Shown: positions 18,915 to 27,593 of the stretch, piece by piece
Layout: every line of letters begins with the position of its first letter
How positions within the stretch are numbered: position 1 is the stretch's first letter
Assembly (NCBI RefSeq): GCF_029714305.1
Contig: NZ_CP121647.1
Coordinates: 4,422,501-4,486,500 of the forward strand
Origin: Bradyrhizobium sp. CB3481
GTDB lineage: Bacteria; Pseudomonadota; Alphaproteobacteria; Rhizobiales; Xanthobacteraceae
Direction of reading: 5' to 3'
DNA: 64,000 nt
Notes under the pieces: model-generated
What the model was told of the DNA's origin: nothing
The model's input: only the letters and a program-made list of their open reading frames with translations
The model's database searches: none
Translations under genes and position numbers: made by a program

Positions 18915-19682
18915 ATGTCCAAGAAAACGCGCACGAAATCCTCCAAGCCATCCCCCAAAAGCCACACGGCATCCGCCCGCAAACCAGCCGCAGCCAAGAC
19001 CGCCCGCAAGACCAGCCACCCTGGCGCGGCGGCATCAGCCAAAAAGCCTGCCGCCAAGGCAGCCAAGGCGGTGAAACCCGCCGCCAAGAAGACCGTCAAA
19101 AAACCGCCCAAGGTGACCAAATCGGCGGCCAAAGCTGCATCATCCAAATCGTCGCATAAGCCGACACCTAAACAGTTAATAAAATCCAACCTTTCGGCCC
19201 CGGCCGAGGCTAGTGGAACTGGATTGGCCGAAGGCGCCATGGCACCAGCCTTCAGCCTGCCGCGCGACGGCGGCGGCAACGTGTCATTGGCCGACTATGC
19301 CGGCAAGAAACTGGTGCTGTTCTTCTACCCCCGGGCCGATACACCCGGCTGCACCCGGGAGGCGATCGACTTCACGCGGCTCGACCGTGCCTTTGCCGAT
19401 GCGGGAGCCGTGGTGCTCGGCATCTCCGCCGACACCGTAAAGGCCCAGGAATCGTTCCGCGACAAGCATGAGCTGTCCGTTCCTCTGATCTCGGATCAGC
19501 AGCATGAAATGCTGGAGGCCTTCGGGGCCTGGGGCGAAAAATCGATGTATGGCAGGACTTTTATGGGCATTATTCGAACGACCGTGCTGATCGGCGCCGA
19601 CGGACGCATCGCCAGGATCTGGCGCAATGTGCGGGTCGATGGCCACGCCGACGAGGTGCTGGAAGCCGTCCGCGCCCTATGA
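18915..19682 (+). CDS. bcp: Bcp/PrxQ-type peroxiredoxin with basic histone-H1-like tail
   Basis: A 255-residue protein. Residues about 105-255 form a thiol peroxidase of the Bcp/PrxQ family, with peroxidatic C146 in TPGCTRE. The position five residues later, where E. coli Bcp has its resolving Cys, is Ile151, so it is probably 1-Cys or uses another resolving residue. Residues 1-93 form a Lys/Ala/Pro/Ser tail with 24 lysines in the first 90 residues, similar to histone H1-like or AlgP tails. AAGGAAGG lies just before the ATG at 18915. The tail may bind DNA or other polyanions, which would put peroxide defence on the nucleoid; this is inference. Confidence 0.88.
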   Translation: MSKKTRTKSSKPSPKSHTASARKPAAAKTARKTSHPGAAASAKKPAAKAAKAVKPAAKKTVKKPPKVTKSAAKAASSKSSHKPTPKQLIKSNLSAPAEASGTGLAEGAMAPAFSLPRDGGGNVSLADYAGKKLVLFFYPRADTPGCTREAIDFTRLDRAFADAGAVVLGISADTVKAQESFRDKHELSVPLISDQQHEMLEAFGAWGEKSMYGRTFMGIIRTTVLIGADGRIARIWRNVRVDGHADEVLEAVRAL

Positions 19683-19780
19683 TTTGACCGGTTCCCTTTC
19701 CCAAAAATTAACCATGAGAAGGTCAAATCGGCCCCGCAAATCAGCCGTCCGGAACGTCTCCGACCGGCGCGGGAGTGCCG

Positions 19781-21133
19781 ATGTCGTACCGTTCCGGTCA
19801 CCATTCTGATCACCACCATCCTCAGGATTACGGCCGAACGCCGCCGCGGCGTCCCGCACCTCAGGCGGCCCGAGCCGCCACGTTGGACGCGGACGGCTAC
19901 ACCATTGCCCACGCCGGCAAGCAGGTCCGTCTCGGCCCCGTCGTATTCTGGATCGTGGTCGGCACGATCGTGCTGCTCGGCATGTGGTCGGCGGCGACTG
20001 CGACCTATTTTGCGTTTCGCGATGACGTGCTGACCCGGCTGATCGCCCGTCAGGCCGAGATGCAATACGCCTATGAGGACCGCATCGCGGAACTGCGCGC
20101 CAAGGTCGACCGGACCACCAGCCGCCAGTTGCTCGATCAGGAACAGTTCGACCAGAAGCTCGACCAAATCATGCGCCGCCAGACCGCACTCGAATCGCGC
20201 GCCACCGCGCTCGGCGCGATTCCAGATGCCGCAGCCACCGGCTCGATACGTCCGCCGGCGCGCGGGGCGGCGGTGGAGACGCCTGCCTCCGGCACCCTAA
20301 AGCCCTCCCCGATCAGTGACACCGTGATCTTCGTGGCGCCACCGGATCGTGAAGCACGGCTGGAATCGCGTTCGCCCGTCATCGTCAAGCCGCAGCCGAA
20401 TCAATTTGCCAAGGTTCAGGGTGTCGACAACGTGCTAGTCCGCCTGCAGACGTCGCTTGATACTGTCGAGCGTCGGCAGATGGCAGCGCTGAGCGCGGTC
20501 GAGGACGGCATGGAATCGCGGGTCCGCCGGATGCGCGGCGTGTTCAGCGATCTCGGCCTCGACATGGCGCAACTCGAGGCGGCGACGCCGCGCTCGGCGA
20601 TCGGCGGCCCATTCGTGCCGGTGAAACTCTCGGCCGATGCCGGTGCGTTCGAGCGCCAGCTCCACCGGATCAACATCCAGCGCTTCCAGATGCAGCGCCT
20701 CAACGCCACGCTGGCGCTGGTGCCGTACCGCAAGCCAGTGGTCGGCGAGGTCGAATTCACCTCGGGTTTCGGTGTTCGCAGCGATCCTTTCCTCGGTCGC
20801 CCCGCCATGCACACCGGTCTCGATTTCCGCGCCGCTACCGGCGATCCGGTGCGCGTTACCGCCAACGGCAAGGTGGTCTCATCGGGATGGCAGGGCGGCT
20901 ACGGCCGCATGGTGGAGGTCGACCACGGCAACGGGCTGTCGACCCGCTACGGCCATCTGTCGGAAATTCACGTCAGGGTCGGCGACGTGGTCAAGATCGG
21001 TCAGGTGATCGGCGCCGTCGGCTCGACCGGTCGTTCCACCGGCCCGCATCTGCACTATGAAACACGGATCGATGGCGATGCCGTCGACCCGCAGAAGTTC
21101 TTGCGCGCGGGCGTAAGGCTCAGCGCAGGCTGA
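19781..21133 (+). CDS. membrane-anchored M23 peptidoglycan endopeptidase
   Basis: A 450-residue protein: a His-rich cytoplasmic N-terminus (GHHSDHHHP), one membrane helix (about 52-75), a coiled coil (about 80-145), a Pro/Ala linker, and a C-terminal LytM/M23 domain. The zinc ligands are intact: MHTGLDF near residue 345 and HLHYE near residue 424. Such enzymes cut peptide cross-links in the periplasm for growth or division. The ATG at 19781 has GGGAG five bases upstream; a GTG at 19775 is in frame but overlaps that SD. It follows the peroxiredoxin gene by 98 bases. Confidence 0.9.
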   Translation: MSYRSGHHSDHHHPQDYGRTPPRRPAPQAARAATLDADGYTIAHAGKQVRLGPVVFWIVVGTIVLLGMWSAATATYFAFRDDVLTRLIARQAEMQYAYEDRIAELRAKVDRTTSRQLLDQEQFDQKLDQIMRRQTALESRATALGAIPDAAATGSIRPPARGAAVETPASGTLKPSPISDTVIFVAPPDREARLESRSPVIVKPQPNQFAKVQGVDNVLVRLQTSLDTVERRQMAALSAVEDGMESRVRRMRGVFSDLGLDMAQLEAATPRSAIGGPFVPVKLSADAGAFERQLHRINIQRFQMQRLNATLALVPYRKPVVGEVEFTSGFGVRSDPFLGRPAMHTGLDFRAATGDPVRVTANGKVVSSGWQGGYGRMVEVDHGNGLSTRYGHLSEIHVRVGDVVKIGQVIGAVGSTGRSTGPHLHYETRIDGDAVDPQKFLRAGVRLSAG

Positions 21134-21292
21134 CATCGCGCCCATCGGAACTCGCGCTTTACGCCCGTGCCGGCAGAATTTTTTTCTGCCGCATGTCGGC
21201 CCGCGTGCAGGCCGGACGTCCTCGTGACATAGACTGAGCCTACTCAAGCCCATCCCGCGACCCCTCCGCTCAGTAATGGAGAAGATAACGTC

Positions 21293-21742
21293 ATGTCCCA
21301 AGGCAATACCGTTCGTCTGCACCGCGTCCTCGCCACCAAACCCGAAAAGGTCTTTCGCGCCTTCCTCGATGCCGACGCCATGGCCAAGTGGCTGCCGCCC
21401 TACGGCTTCACCTGCAAGGTTCATCATTTCGAGGGAAAGGTCGGCGGCACATTCAAGATGTCGTTCACGAATTTCACCACGAACACGGGCCACTCGTTCG
21501 GCGGCGAATATCTGGAGATCGTGCCCAACGAACGTATCCGCTACACCGATCGCTTTGACGATCCCAATCTGCCTGGGGTCATCGAGGTCACCGTGATCCT
21601 GAAAGCGGTTTCGGTCGGAACCGAAATCCACATCGAACAGTCGAACCTGCCGGCGGCAATCCCGGTCGAAGCCTGCTATCTCGGCTGGCAACAGTCGCTC
21701 GCCCAGCTCGCGCTGCTCGTCGAGCCGAACATTCCGGGATAG
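21293..21742 (+). CDS. SRPBCC / AHSA1-type START-like protein
   Basis: A 149-residue single-domain protein of the AHSA1/Aha1 SRPBCC group. It starts with RVLATKPEKVFRAFLDADAMAKWL and has the GGEYLEIVPNERIRYTDRF core typical of the family, ending GWQQSLAQLALLVE. These proteins have a hydrophobic ligand cavity; the ligand is unknown. There is no signal peptide. GGAG occurs upstream of the ATG at loose spacing. It is convergent with the ABC binding protein and shares its terminator. Confidence 0.85.
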   Translation: MSQGNTVRLHRVLATKPEKVFRAFLDADAMAKWLPPYGFTCKVHHFEGKVGGTFKMSFTNFTTNTGHSFGGEYLEIVPNERIRYTDRFDDPNLPGVIEVTVILKAVSVGTEIHIEQSNLPAAIPVEACYLGWQQSLAQLALLVEPNIPG

Positions 21743-21749
21743 CCGGCCC

Positions 21750-21786
21750 AGAGGAGAGGCACCACCGCATGGTGCCCCTCCTCTTT
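21750..21786. terminator. bidirectional terminator between SRPBCC gene and ABC binding protein
   Basis: AGAGGAG (21750-21756) pairs with CTCCTCT (21778-21784), and GGCACCA (21758-21764) pairs with TGGTGCC (21770-21776), with one mismatch between and a five-base loop. A short T run follows. It sits between the two convergent stop codons. Confidence 0.65.
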
Positions 21787-23008
21787 AATGCCCGACCTCG
21801 CCGGTGATGATGTCGCCGAACACCTCCCACGCTTCCCCGTTGAACTTCATCAACTGCATCTGCTCAATCGGGAAGAAGTCGTTCGCCGACGTGTTGACCT
21901 TGATGCCCGGCAGCAGCACCTCGCTGGTGAAATCCTTCAGGCTGGCGGCCTGCTTCATGACGTTCTCGCGCGTGAGGTTGTCGCCGCACTGCTTGAGCAC
22001 CTGAACCATGGTCTGCGCCGTCGCATAGCCATAGATATTGTTGACGTTGGTCTTGTCGCCGTCGGGAAAGTATTTGTCCATGAAGGCGAGCCAGGCCTTG
22101 ATGCCGGGATCGTCCTTCCACAACGGATCGGTCGGGTCCTTCAGATAGGCGGTTGAGATGATGCCCTTCGAATTATCGAGGCCGGCCGGCTTGAGCACCG
22201 CCGCGACGGAGGTCGAGACGTTGCCGATGAAGAACACCGGCTTCCAGCCGAGTTCCGCGACCTTGCGGATCGCCTGCGCCGCGCCCTTGGGCGCCGCCCA
22301 GGTCATCATGATGTCGGCGCCGGAATCCTTCAGCGCAACGATCTGCGAATCGATGGTGGGGTCGGAGACCTCGTAGGACTTGTCAGCGATTATCATGCTA
22401 GCCTTGGCGCCGAGGCCGTCGCGCAAGCCTTTCATCTGGTCCTTGCCGGCATCGTCATTCTGCCAGAGCGCCGCGATCTTGCCGTTCGGGTAATTCTTGA
22501 GGATATAGGCGGCATAGATGCGGCCCTCGCTCTGGTAGTTCGGCTGCCAGCCCATGGTCCACGGAAAGTTCTGCGGATCGCCCCATTTGGTCGCGCCGGT
22601 CGCGACAAAGAGCTGCGGCACCTTCCTGGCATTCATGTATTTCTGGATCGCGGAATTGGACTGCGTGCCGAGCGGCTGGAAGATCAGGAGCACCTCGTCG
22701 CTCTCGACGAGCTTGCGCGCCTGCTCGACCGCTTTCGGTGGGCTGAACGCGTCGTCATAGCTGATGAAATTGATCTTGCGGCCGTTGATGCCGCCCTCGG
22801 CATTGATCTTGTTGAAATAGGCCGCCTGCGCCTTGCCGATCGTGCCGTAGGCCGAAGCCGGGCCGCTATAGGGCATGATGTTGCCGATCTTGATTTCAGT
22901 GTCGTTGGCGCCGGGATCGTATTTCTTCTGGGCGTTCGCCGTGGTGGCGATCGCCGCGGCCACAGCGAACGCCGTCAGGGCAACAAGGTTTCTCATGCGA
23001 ACCGGCAT
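21785..23008 (-). CDS. ABC transporter substrate-binding protein (branched-chain amino acid/LivK type)
   Basis: A 407-residue periplasmic binding protein of the type 1 fold. The signal peptide ends at about residue 26 (ANA|QKK). It has IKIGNIMPYSGPASAYG at the start of the mature part and the family pattern KAVEQARKLVESDEV. Members bind branched-chain amino acids, urea, amides or aromatic acids; the ligand is unknown. No permease or ATPase genes are beside it, so it is an orphan binding protein here. The ATG at 23008 has GGGGAG six bases upstream, better than the in-frame start at 23065. Confidence 0.88.
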   Translation of the reverse strand: MPVRMRNLVALTAFAVAAAIATTANAQKKYDPGANDTEIKIGNIMPYSGPASAYGTIGKAQAAYFNKINAEGGINGRKINFISYDDAFSPPKAVEQARKLVESDEVLLIFQPLGTQSNSAIQKYMNARKVPQLFVATGATKWGDPQNFPWTMGWQPNYQSEGRIYAAYILKNYPNGKIAALWQNDDAGKDQMKGLRDGLGAKASMIIADKSYEVSDPTIDSQIVALKDSGADIMMTWAAPKGAAQAIRKVAELGWKPVFFIGNVSTSVAAVLKPAGLDNSKGIISTAYLKDPTDPLWKDDPGIKAWLAFMDKYFPDGDKTNVNNIYGYATAQTMVQVLKQCGDNLTRENVMKQAASLKDFTSEVLLPGIKVNTSANDFFPIEQMQLMKFNGEAWEVFGDIITGEVGH

Positions 23009-23196
23009 CGTTTTCTCCCCATCGTTTCTTTTCTGACCAAGTTTTGTTTCGACGAACTCTCGCAAGCTGCTTCAACGCTTGCAAGCATGTGCTTATTCCG
23101 CACGACGAAACGGGATTGTTGGCGAGCGCCAATTGTGGTTGATGCACCCTGGCGCCATCGGCCGGCGCGGTTGCAGGGCCCAGAGGTTGGACAGGG

Positions 23197-25365
23197 TTGA
23201 AACAGAACTTACGAATTGGTCCGCGGCATCCAAGGCTTGCGGCCGCAGGCTTCCGCTTCGCGCGCTGGCTCGCGGCGAAAACCATGGGCGCCGCAGGATT
23301 TCACCAACTCGGCTCTGCTTTCGCCGACGCGCGGATCGCGCGTGTGCGCGAAAAACTGGCGCGCGGTGAAACCGTCTATCTCGCCGGCCTCGGCGCGCCC
23401 GGTACGCATAATTCAGGCCTGGCGCTGGTCGAGGTGACGCAGGCGCATGGGCCGCGCCTGATCGTCAACAATGAGGAAGAACGCTTTTCCGGCAACAAGC
23501 ACACGACGGAGTATCCAAAAAAGTCGATCGACGCGGCGGTCGCAACGCTGCGGAACATGGGCCGCGACATCGGCGATATCGACGCCTGGCTCACGAGCTG
23601 GGATTATCCGACGCTTGCCGGCACCCTGGCGCGCTCGGTGCTCGAGGAACTGCCGCAGAGTTTCAAGCTCGTGCGTACCACCGAGGCCGCCGGTTTCGAC
23701 GGCCGCCGTCTTGACCAGATGACGCGGACGCCAAAGATCCTCGCGCGCCAGCTCGGACTTGCCGAGCGGGTGCCGCTGATCTGCCTGCCGCATCACGACA
23801 ACCATGCCTGGTTTTCCTATGCGGCCTCGCCGTTTGCCGATGACGGCGCGCCGACGGCGATCGCGGTGCTCGACGGCACCGGCGACCAGGGCTCGATCTC
23901 GCTCTATGTCGTCGAGCGCGGCGCGATGCGCCGGCTCTACTGCAACGACAGCATGTTCGATTCACTCGGCGCGTTCTACAGCGTGATCTCCTCGACACAG
24001 GGCGGCTGGACCTGGCTGTCCTGCGAGGGCCGCTACATGGGCGCCGCCGCCTGGGGCGACATGGATCGCGCCAGCAATCCCTATTATACGCGGTTGCGCG
24101 ACGTGCTGCATTTCGGCAGCAATGGCGAGGTCAAGCTCAATCGCGCGCTGGCAAACTGGTACTGCGATCCCTTCGAGCATCCCTACAAGCAGGCGCTGAC
24201 CGACATCCTCGGCGAACCGCTCAGGCCGGAGCAGCTCTGGAATCCCGATGCGGTGCTGCGTGTCGAAGACATCCATCACCGGCCCGACACCAAGGACCGG
24301 CTCGACAAGGCCGCGGCGACGCAGCTGGTGTTCGAGGACGCCATGATCCATGTCATCGATCACCTGTTACGCACGACCGGCGCAAACCGGCTGGTGCTGA
24401 CCGGCGGCGTTGCGCTGAACGCCGTCGGCAATATGCGGCTGCTCGAACATTTCGATGAGGCGTGGTTTGCGGAGGCGCAGCAGCGCAAGGCACGCCTGCA
24501 ATTATGGGTGCCGCCGGTGCCCGGCGATCCCGGCGTCACCATCGGCGCGGCCTTTCTATTGGCGCATCTGGCCGGCGCCCCGCGCGGCGCGCCGATGACG
24601 CACGCATTTTACTGCGGCACGGCGCCCTTGCAGGCCGATATTGCCGGCGCGGTTGACGACGACGATGTCGCCTCGGAGCTGATCGGCGATATCTCGACAG
24701 CCGAGGGCCTTCAGGCCGTCGCCGACCTGATGGCGTTCATGGTGGCGCAAAACGGCGTGATCGCACTCTATCAGGGCGCGGCAGAAACCGGTCCCCGTGC
24801 GCTCGGCCACCGCTCGATCCTCGCCAACCCCTGTGACCCCGCAGCGCGAGAGCGGCTCAATGAGCGCGTCAAATACCGCGAGGCCATTCGTCCATTGGCG
24901 CCGATGGCGACGCTGGAGGCTGCGCAGGAATATTTCGAGCTGCTGTCCGGCGCCTCCGATGGCGACTACAACGCCTATAATTACATGGTGCTCACGGCGC
25001 ATTCGAAGCCGCATGCCCTGGAAAAAATCCCGGCCGTCATCCATGCCGACGGCACCGGCCGCATCCAGATCGTGCGCGCCGGCGACGATCCTCTCACCTA
25101 CGCCTATCTGAAGGCGCTCGGCCGCCACATCGGCGTCGAATTATCCGTCAACACGTCGTTCAATGTTGCCGGTCCGATCGCGCAGACGCCGCAGCAGGCC
25201 ATCGACACGCTGCGCCGCTCCAAGGGCCTTGATGTCGTGGTGCTGGTGGCCGCCGACGGCACGGTCACCGCGGCCTGGCACGGCGGCGAGCGCGACAGCG
25301 GCAGGTTCACAAACTGGCTGGCCGACTGGAAGACGACATCGGCTTCCAGCCGGCCTGCGCGATAA
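23197..25365 (+). CDS. carbamoyltransferase, NodU/CmcH family
   Basis: A protein of up to 722 residues. The N-terminal Kae1-like domain has HNSG near residue 71, CLPHHDNHAW with metal-type histidines, GTGDQGS and TGGVALNAVGN. The C-terminal domain has the carbamoyltransferase signature ETGPRALGHRSILANP and a VNTSFN motif. The family moves carbamoyl from carbamoyl phosphate via carbamoyl-AMP to a hydroxyl of a sugar or natural product; NodU acts on Nod factors. No nod genes are near, so the acceptor is unknown. The listed TTG start gives a 59-residue basic extension before the catalytic fold. The ATG at 23284 is the main alternative, giving 693 residues. Confidence 0.88.
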   Translation: MKQNLRIGPRHPRLAAAGFRFARWLAAKTMGAAGFHQLGSAFADARIARVREKLARGETVYLAGLGAPGTHNSGLALVEVTQAHGPRLIVNNEEERFSGNKHTTEYPKKSIDAAVATLRNMGRDIGDIDAWLTSWDYPTLAGTLARSVLEELPQSFKLVRTTEAAGFDGRRLDQMTRTPKILARQLGLAERVPLICLPHHDNHAWFSYAASPFADDGAPTAIAVLDGTGDQGSISLYVVERGAMRRLYCNDSMFDSLGAFYSVISSTQGGWTWLSCEGRYMGAAAWGDMDRASNPYYTRLRDVLHFGSNGEVKLNRALANWYCDPFEHPYKQALTDILGEPLRPEQLWNPDAVLRVEDIHHRPDTKDRLDKAAATQLVFEDAMIHVIDHLLRTTGANRLVLTGGVALNAVGNMRLLEHFDEAWFAEAQQRKARLQLWVPPVPGDPGVTIGAAFLLAHLAGAPRGAPMTHAFYCGTAPLQADIAGAVDDDDVASELIGDISTAEGLQAVADLMAFMVAQNGVIALYQGAAETGPRALGHRSILANPCDPAARERLNERVKYREAIRPLAPMATLEAAQEYFELLSGASDGDYNAYNYMVLTAHSKPHALEKIPAVIHADGTGRIQIVRAGDDPLTYAYLKALGRHIGVELSVNTSFNVAGPIAQTPQQAIDTLRRSKGLDVVVLVAADGTVTAAWHGGERDSGRFTNWLADWKTTSASSRPAR

Positions 25366-25373
25366 TTCGCTAT

Positions 25374-25868
25374 TCAGAGATCGACGCGTTCGCTCGCCAC
25401 CGACTTGCGTTCCGCCATGTTGAACCGGCCGCTATAGATCGGGCGCTCGCCGGTCGTCGGACCCGGATACTGGACGATGAATATCTCGCCGCCGGTTTCG
25501 GTGCGGAATTCACCCTCGAAGTGCGGGTCGGGATGGAACAGCACCGTTCCCGGACCGTGCGGCGTCCCGTCGATTGAAAACTCGCCTTTCAGGATATGCC
25601 AGACCTGCGCGAAGCCATGATAGTGCTCGGGATGGTATGCGCCGGGCTCGAGCCGCAGGATTCCCGCGTTCGGTTCGGTCGGACCTTCCGGCCGCGGATG
25701 AAACAGCATTTTGCCTGTTTCACCCGGCCAGCGGATCGTCTCCCATTCGACGTCGTCGAAGTGACGCGTCTCGTATGGCCTGTGGTCCCTGCGCGAGGCT
25801 TCGCGCGCGGTCGTTAACTCCGCATTGGCGGCCGCCGTATCGGGAATTTCCTTGCTGCTGACGTTCAT
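25374..25868 (-). CDS. cupin-domain protein
   Basis: A 164-residue single cupin. Metal-ligand motif 1 is visible as PGAYHPEHYHGFAQVWHILKG (key residues H, H and E/Q positions) and motif 2 as PGTVLFHPDPHFEGEF. It may be an oxygenase-like or isomerase-like enzyme or a binding protein. The ATG at 25868 overlaps the stop of the upstream XRE-cupin regulator by four bases (ATGA), so both are one coupled unit and the cupin is likely its main target. A longer open frame upstream is only the shadow of the regulator gene. Confidence 0.82.
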   Translation of the reverse strand: MNVSSKEIPDTAAANAELTTAREASRRDHRPYETRHFDDVEWETIRWPGETGKMLFHPRPEGPTEPNAGILRLEPGAYHPEHYHGFAQVWHILKGEFSIDGTPHGPGTVLFHPDPHFEGEFRTETGGEIFIVQYPGPTTGERPIYSGRFNMAERKSVASERVDL

Positions 25869-26548
25869 TTCGCTCTCCCTTTTGCCGTTCCTTCCCGTTC
25901 GCTTTTCTTGCCCGCAAGTTTGCTCCACCACTCGACCGCGATGGCCGACTGATTTTCGATCGCGGTCACCATGAGCAGCCGCGCGCTGCCTGAGCCACGC
26001 GCCCACGCCATATGCGGCACGTCTGAACGCAAATGAATCGAATCGCCGCGCTCCAGCGCGATGGTTTCCTCGCCCACTTGGAATTCGACGCTGCCTTCGA
26101 GGACGAAACACATTTCTTCGCCGGGATGCGCGACCAGCGTCGGCTTGCGCGGCTTTGCCGACAGTTCGAGCAGGAAGGTTTCCAGCCGCTGCTCGCCGAT
26201 GCCGGACGCGAGCTTGCGCCAGGCATAATTGGCGTCAGCATCCTTCGATGGAACGGCATCGCTTGACCGCACCACGCGATAGGCGCGCGTTCGGTCCTCG
26301 CCTTCGATGTCGGCAAACAATTCGGCCGGCGGCAGTTGAAGGACACCGGCAATTTCCAGGAGATTGCCGATCGAACACGCGATCAATCCGCGCTCGATCC
26401 GCGAGAGAAACGTCACGGACAGCCCGACCGTGCCGGCGAGTTCATCTAGCGTCAAACCGCGCGCCGAACGCGCCCTGCGAATGACCGCCCCAATCCCGGC
26501 AAGGCGCGCTGCCTCGCGGGCGCGCCGGCCAGCTTCTGACGAAACCAC
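25865..26548 (-). CDS. XRE-cupin transcriptional regulator
   Basis: A 227-residue regulator with an N-terminal XRE helix-turn-helix (about 20-75: IRRARSARGLTLDELA, SVTFLSRIERG) and a C-terminal cupin (about 130-210: HPGEEMCFVLEGSVEF, ERGDSIHLRSDVPHM). This group (PuuR/SutR type) senses small metabolites through the cupin. The start is GTG with GGGAG five bases upstream. It heads a two-gene unit with the cupin protein and sits directly behind two palindromic sites, which suggests autoregulation. The DMT transporter just upstream on the same strand may be in the same regulon. Confidence 0.88.
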   Translation of the reverse strand: MVSSEAGRRAREAARLAGIGAVIRRARSARGLTLDELAGTVGLSVTFLSRIERGLIACSIGNLLEIAGVLQLPPAELFADIEGEDRTRAYRVVRSSDAVPSKDADANYAWRKLASGIGEQRLETFLLELSAKPRKPTLVAHPGEEMCFVLEGSVEFQVGEETIALERGDSIHLRSDVPHMAWARGSGSARLLMVTAIENQSAIAVEWWSKLAGKKSEREGTAKGRAK

Positions 26549-26561
26549 GCCGCTCTCCCTT

Positions 26562-26597
26562 TTGCTTATATGGCAAATCTTATTGCTATATAGGCAA
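26562..26597. promoter_or_regulatory. twin palindromic operators of the XRE-cupin unit
   Basis: Two 15-base sites of the form TTGC-N7-GCAA: TTGCTTATATGGCAA at 26562-26576 and TTGCTATATAGGCAA at 26583-26597. Their centres are 21 bases apart, two helical turns, so dimers would bind on one DNA face. The nearer site lies 13 bases from the regulator start codon. Their identity in arms and core argues for real binding sites of the XRE-cupin protein. Confidence 0.7.
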
Positions 26598-26615
26598 ATG
26601 TCAAGGCGCGAATAG

Positions 26616-27521
26616 CTAGCGTTGAAAGACCTTCAGTCCACGGCCATCGATCAGCAGCAGCGCGCTGCCGATCACCAGCGCGCCCATGATCTCGCGCGGC
26701 GAAATCTGCTCACCGAGCACGAGCGCGCCAAGCAGGATGGCCGTGACAGGCACCAGCAGCGTCACCAGCATGACGTTGGTGGCGCCGGAGCGCCGCAGGA
26801 TCTGGAAGAACACGATATAGGCCAGCGCCGTCGACAGCGCGGCAAGGCCGAGCACGGCGAGCCACGTCACCATGCCCGGCATCGGCAATTGCCAGGGACG
26901 CTCGAAAAGGCCGGCGACGACGGCCATCATCAGGCTCGATGCCATCAGTTGAAACGTGGCGGTGGCAAGCGGCGGCGACTTCGATAACCCGCGCCGGGCG
27001 ATCAGCGCGGAGATGCCATAGCTCAGCGCGGCCGCAAGACAGAGCAGGATGCCGAGCCCCTGCCCGCTGGAAAAGCCGAGCCCGCCGCCGCGAAGGATCA
27101 CGACGCCAACAAGGCCTGTGATCACGCCAAGCACACGCCTGCCGATGAGCTTTTCCTCGCCCGCCGCCGCCATCACTGCCACCGTGAACAGCGGCGTGGT
27201 GGCATTGAGGATCGAAGCCAGCCCGCTCGGGATATAGGTCTGGCCGACCACGATCAGCGAGAACGGCAGCACATTGTTGAACAAGGCGATGAGAAAGAAC
27301 GGCCGCCAGCCGATCCATCCCTTCGGAAACGCCAACCGCTGCACGTAAAGCACCGGCAGCAGGATCATGGCGGCGAGCGCTACGCGCAACAGCACGAGCG
27401 TGAACGGCGGCAGCTCGCGCAGCACCACCCCATTGAAGAAGAACGATCCGCCCCAGAGGATCGACAATGCCGCGAGCAACACCCAGTCGCGGGCGTCGAT
27501 CCGGCCATCGCTGACTGTCAT
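26616..27521 (-). CDS. DMT-superfamily (EamA) transporter
   Basis: A 301-residue membrane protein with ten predicted helices in two EamA repeats (start of repeat 1: LSILWGGSFFFNGVVLRELPP; repeat 2 from about residue 145). EamA carriers usually export amino acids or metabolites; substrate is not known. An upstream GTG at 27545 would add eight residues, but neither start has a good SD; the ATG at 27521 is preferred. It may be under the twin XRE-cupin operators only if read in the other direction, which its orientation does not support, so any shared control is uncertain. Confidence 0.85.
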   Translation of the reverse strand: MTVSDGRIDARDWVLLAALSILWGGSFFFNGVVLRELPPFTLVLLRVALAAMILLPVLYVQRLAFPKGWIGWRPFFLIALFNNVLPFSLIVVGQTYIPSGLASILNATTPLFTVAVMAAAGEEKLIGRRVLGVITGLVGVVILRGGGLGFSSGQGLGILLCLAAALSYGISALIARRGLSKSPPLATATFQLMASSLMMAVVAGLFERPWQLPMPGMVTWLAVLGLAALSTALAYIVFFQILRRSGATNVMLVTLLVPVTAILLGALVLGEQISPREIMGALVIGSALLLIDGRGLKVFQR

Positions 27522-27593
27522 TTCGCAGAAACCCGGTGAAATCACGCAACCGCTAGGCCGAACGCTCCTCGCCGTCCACCCGATTTCCGAAGA

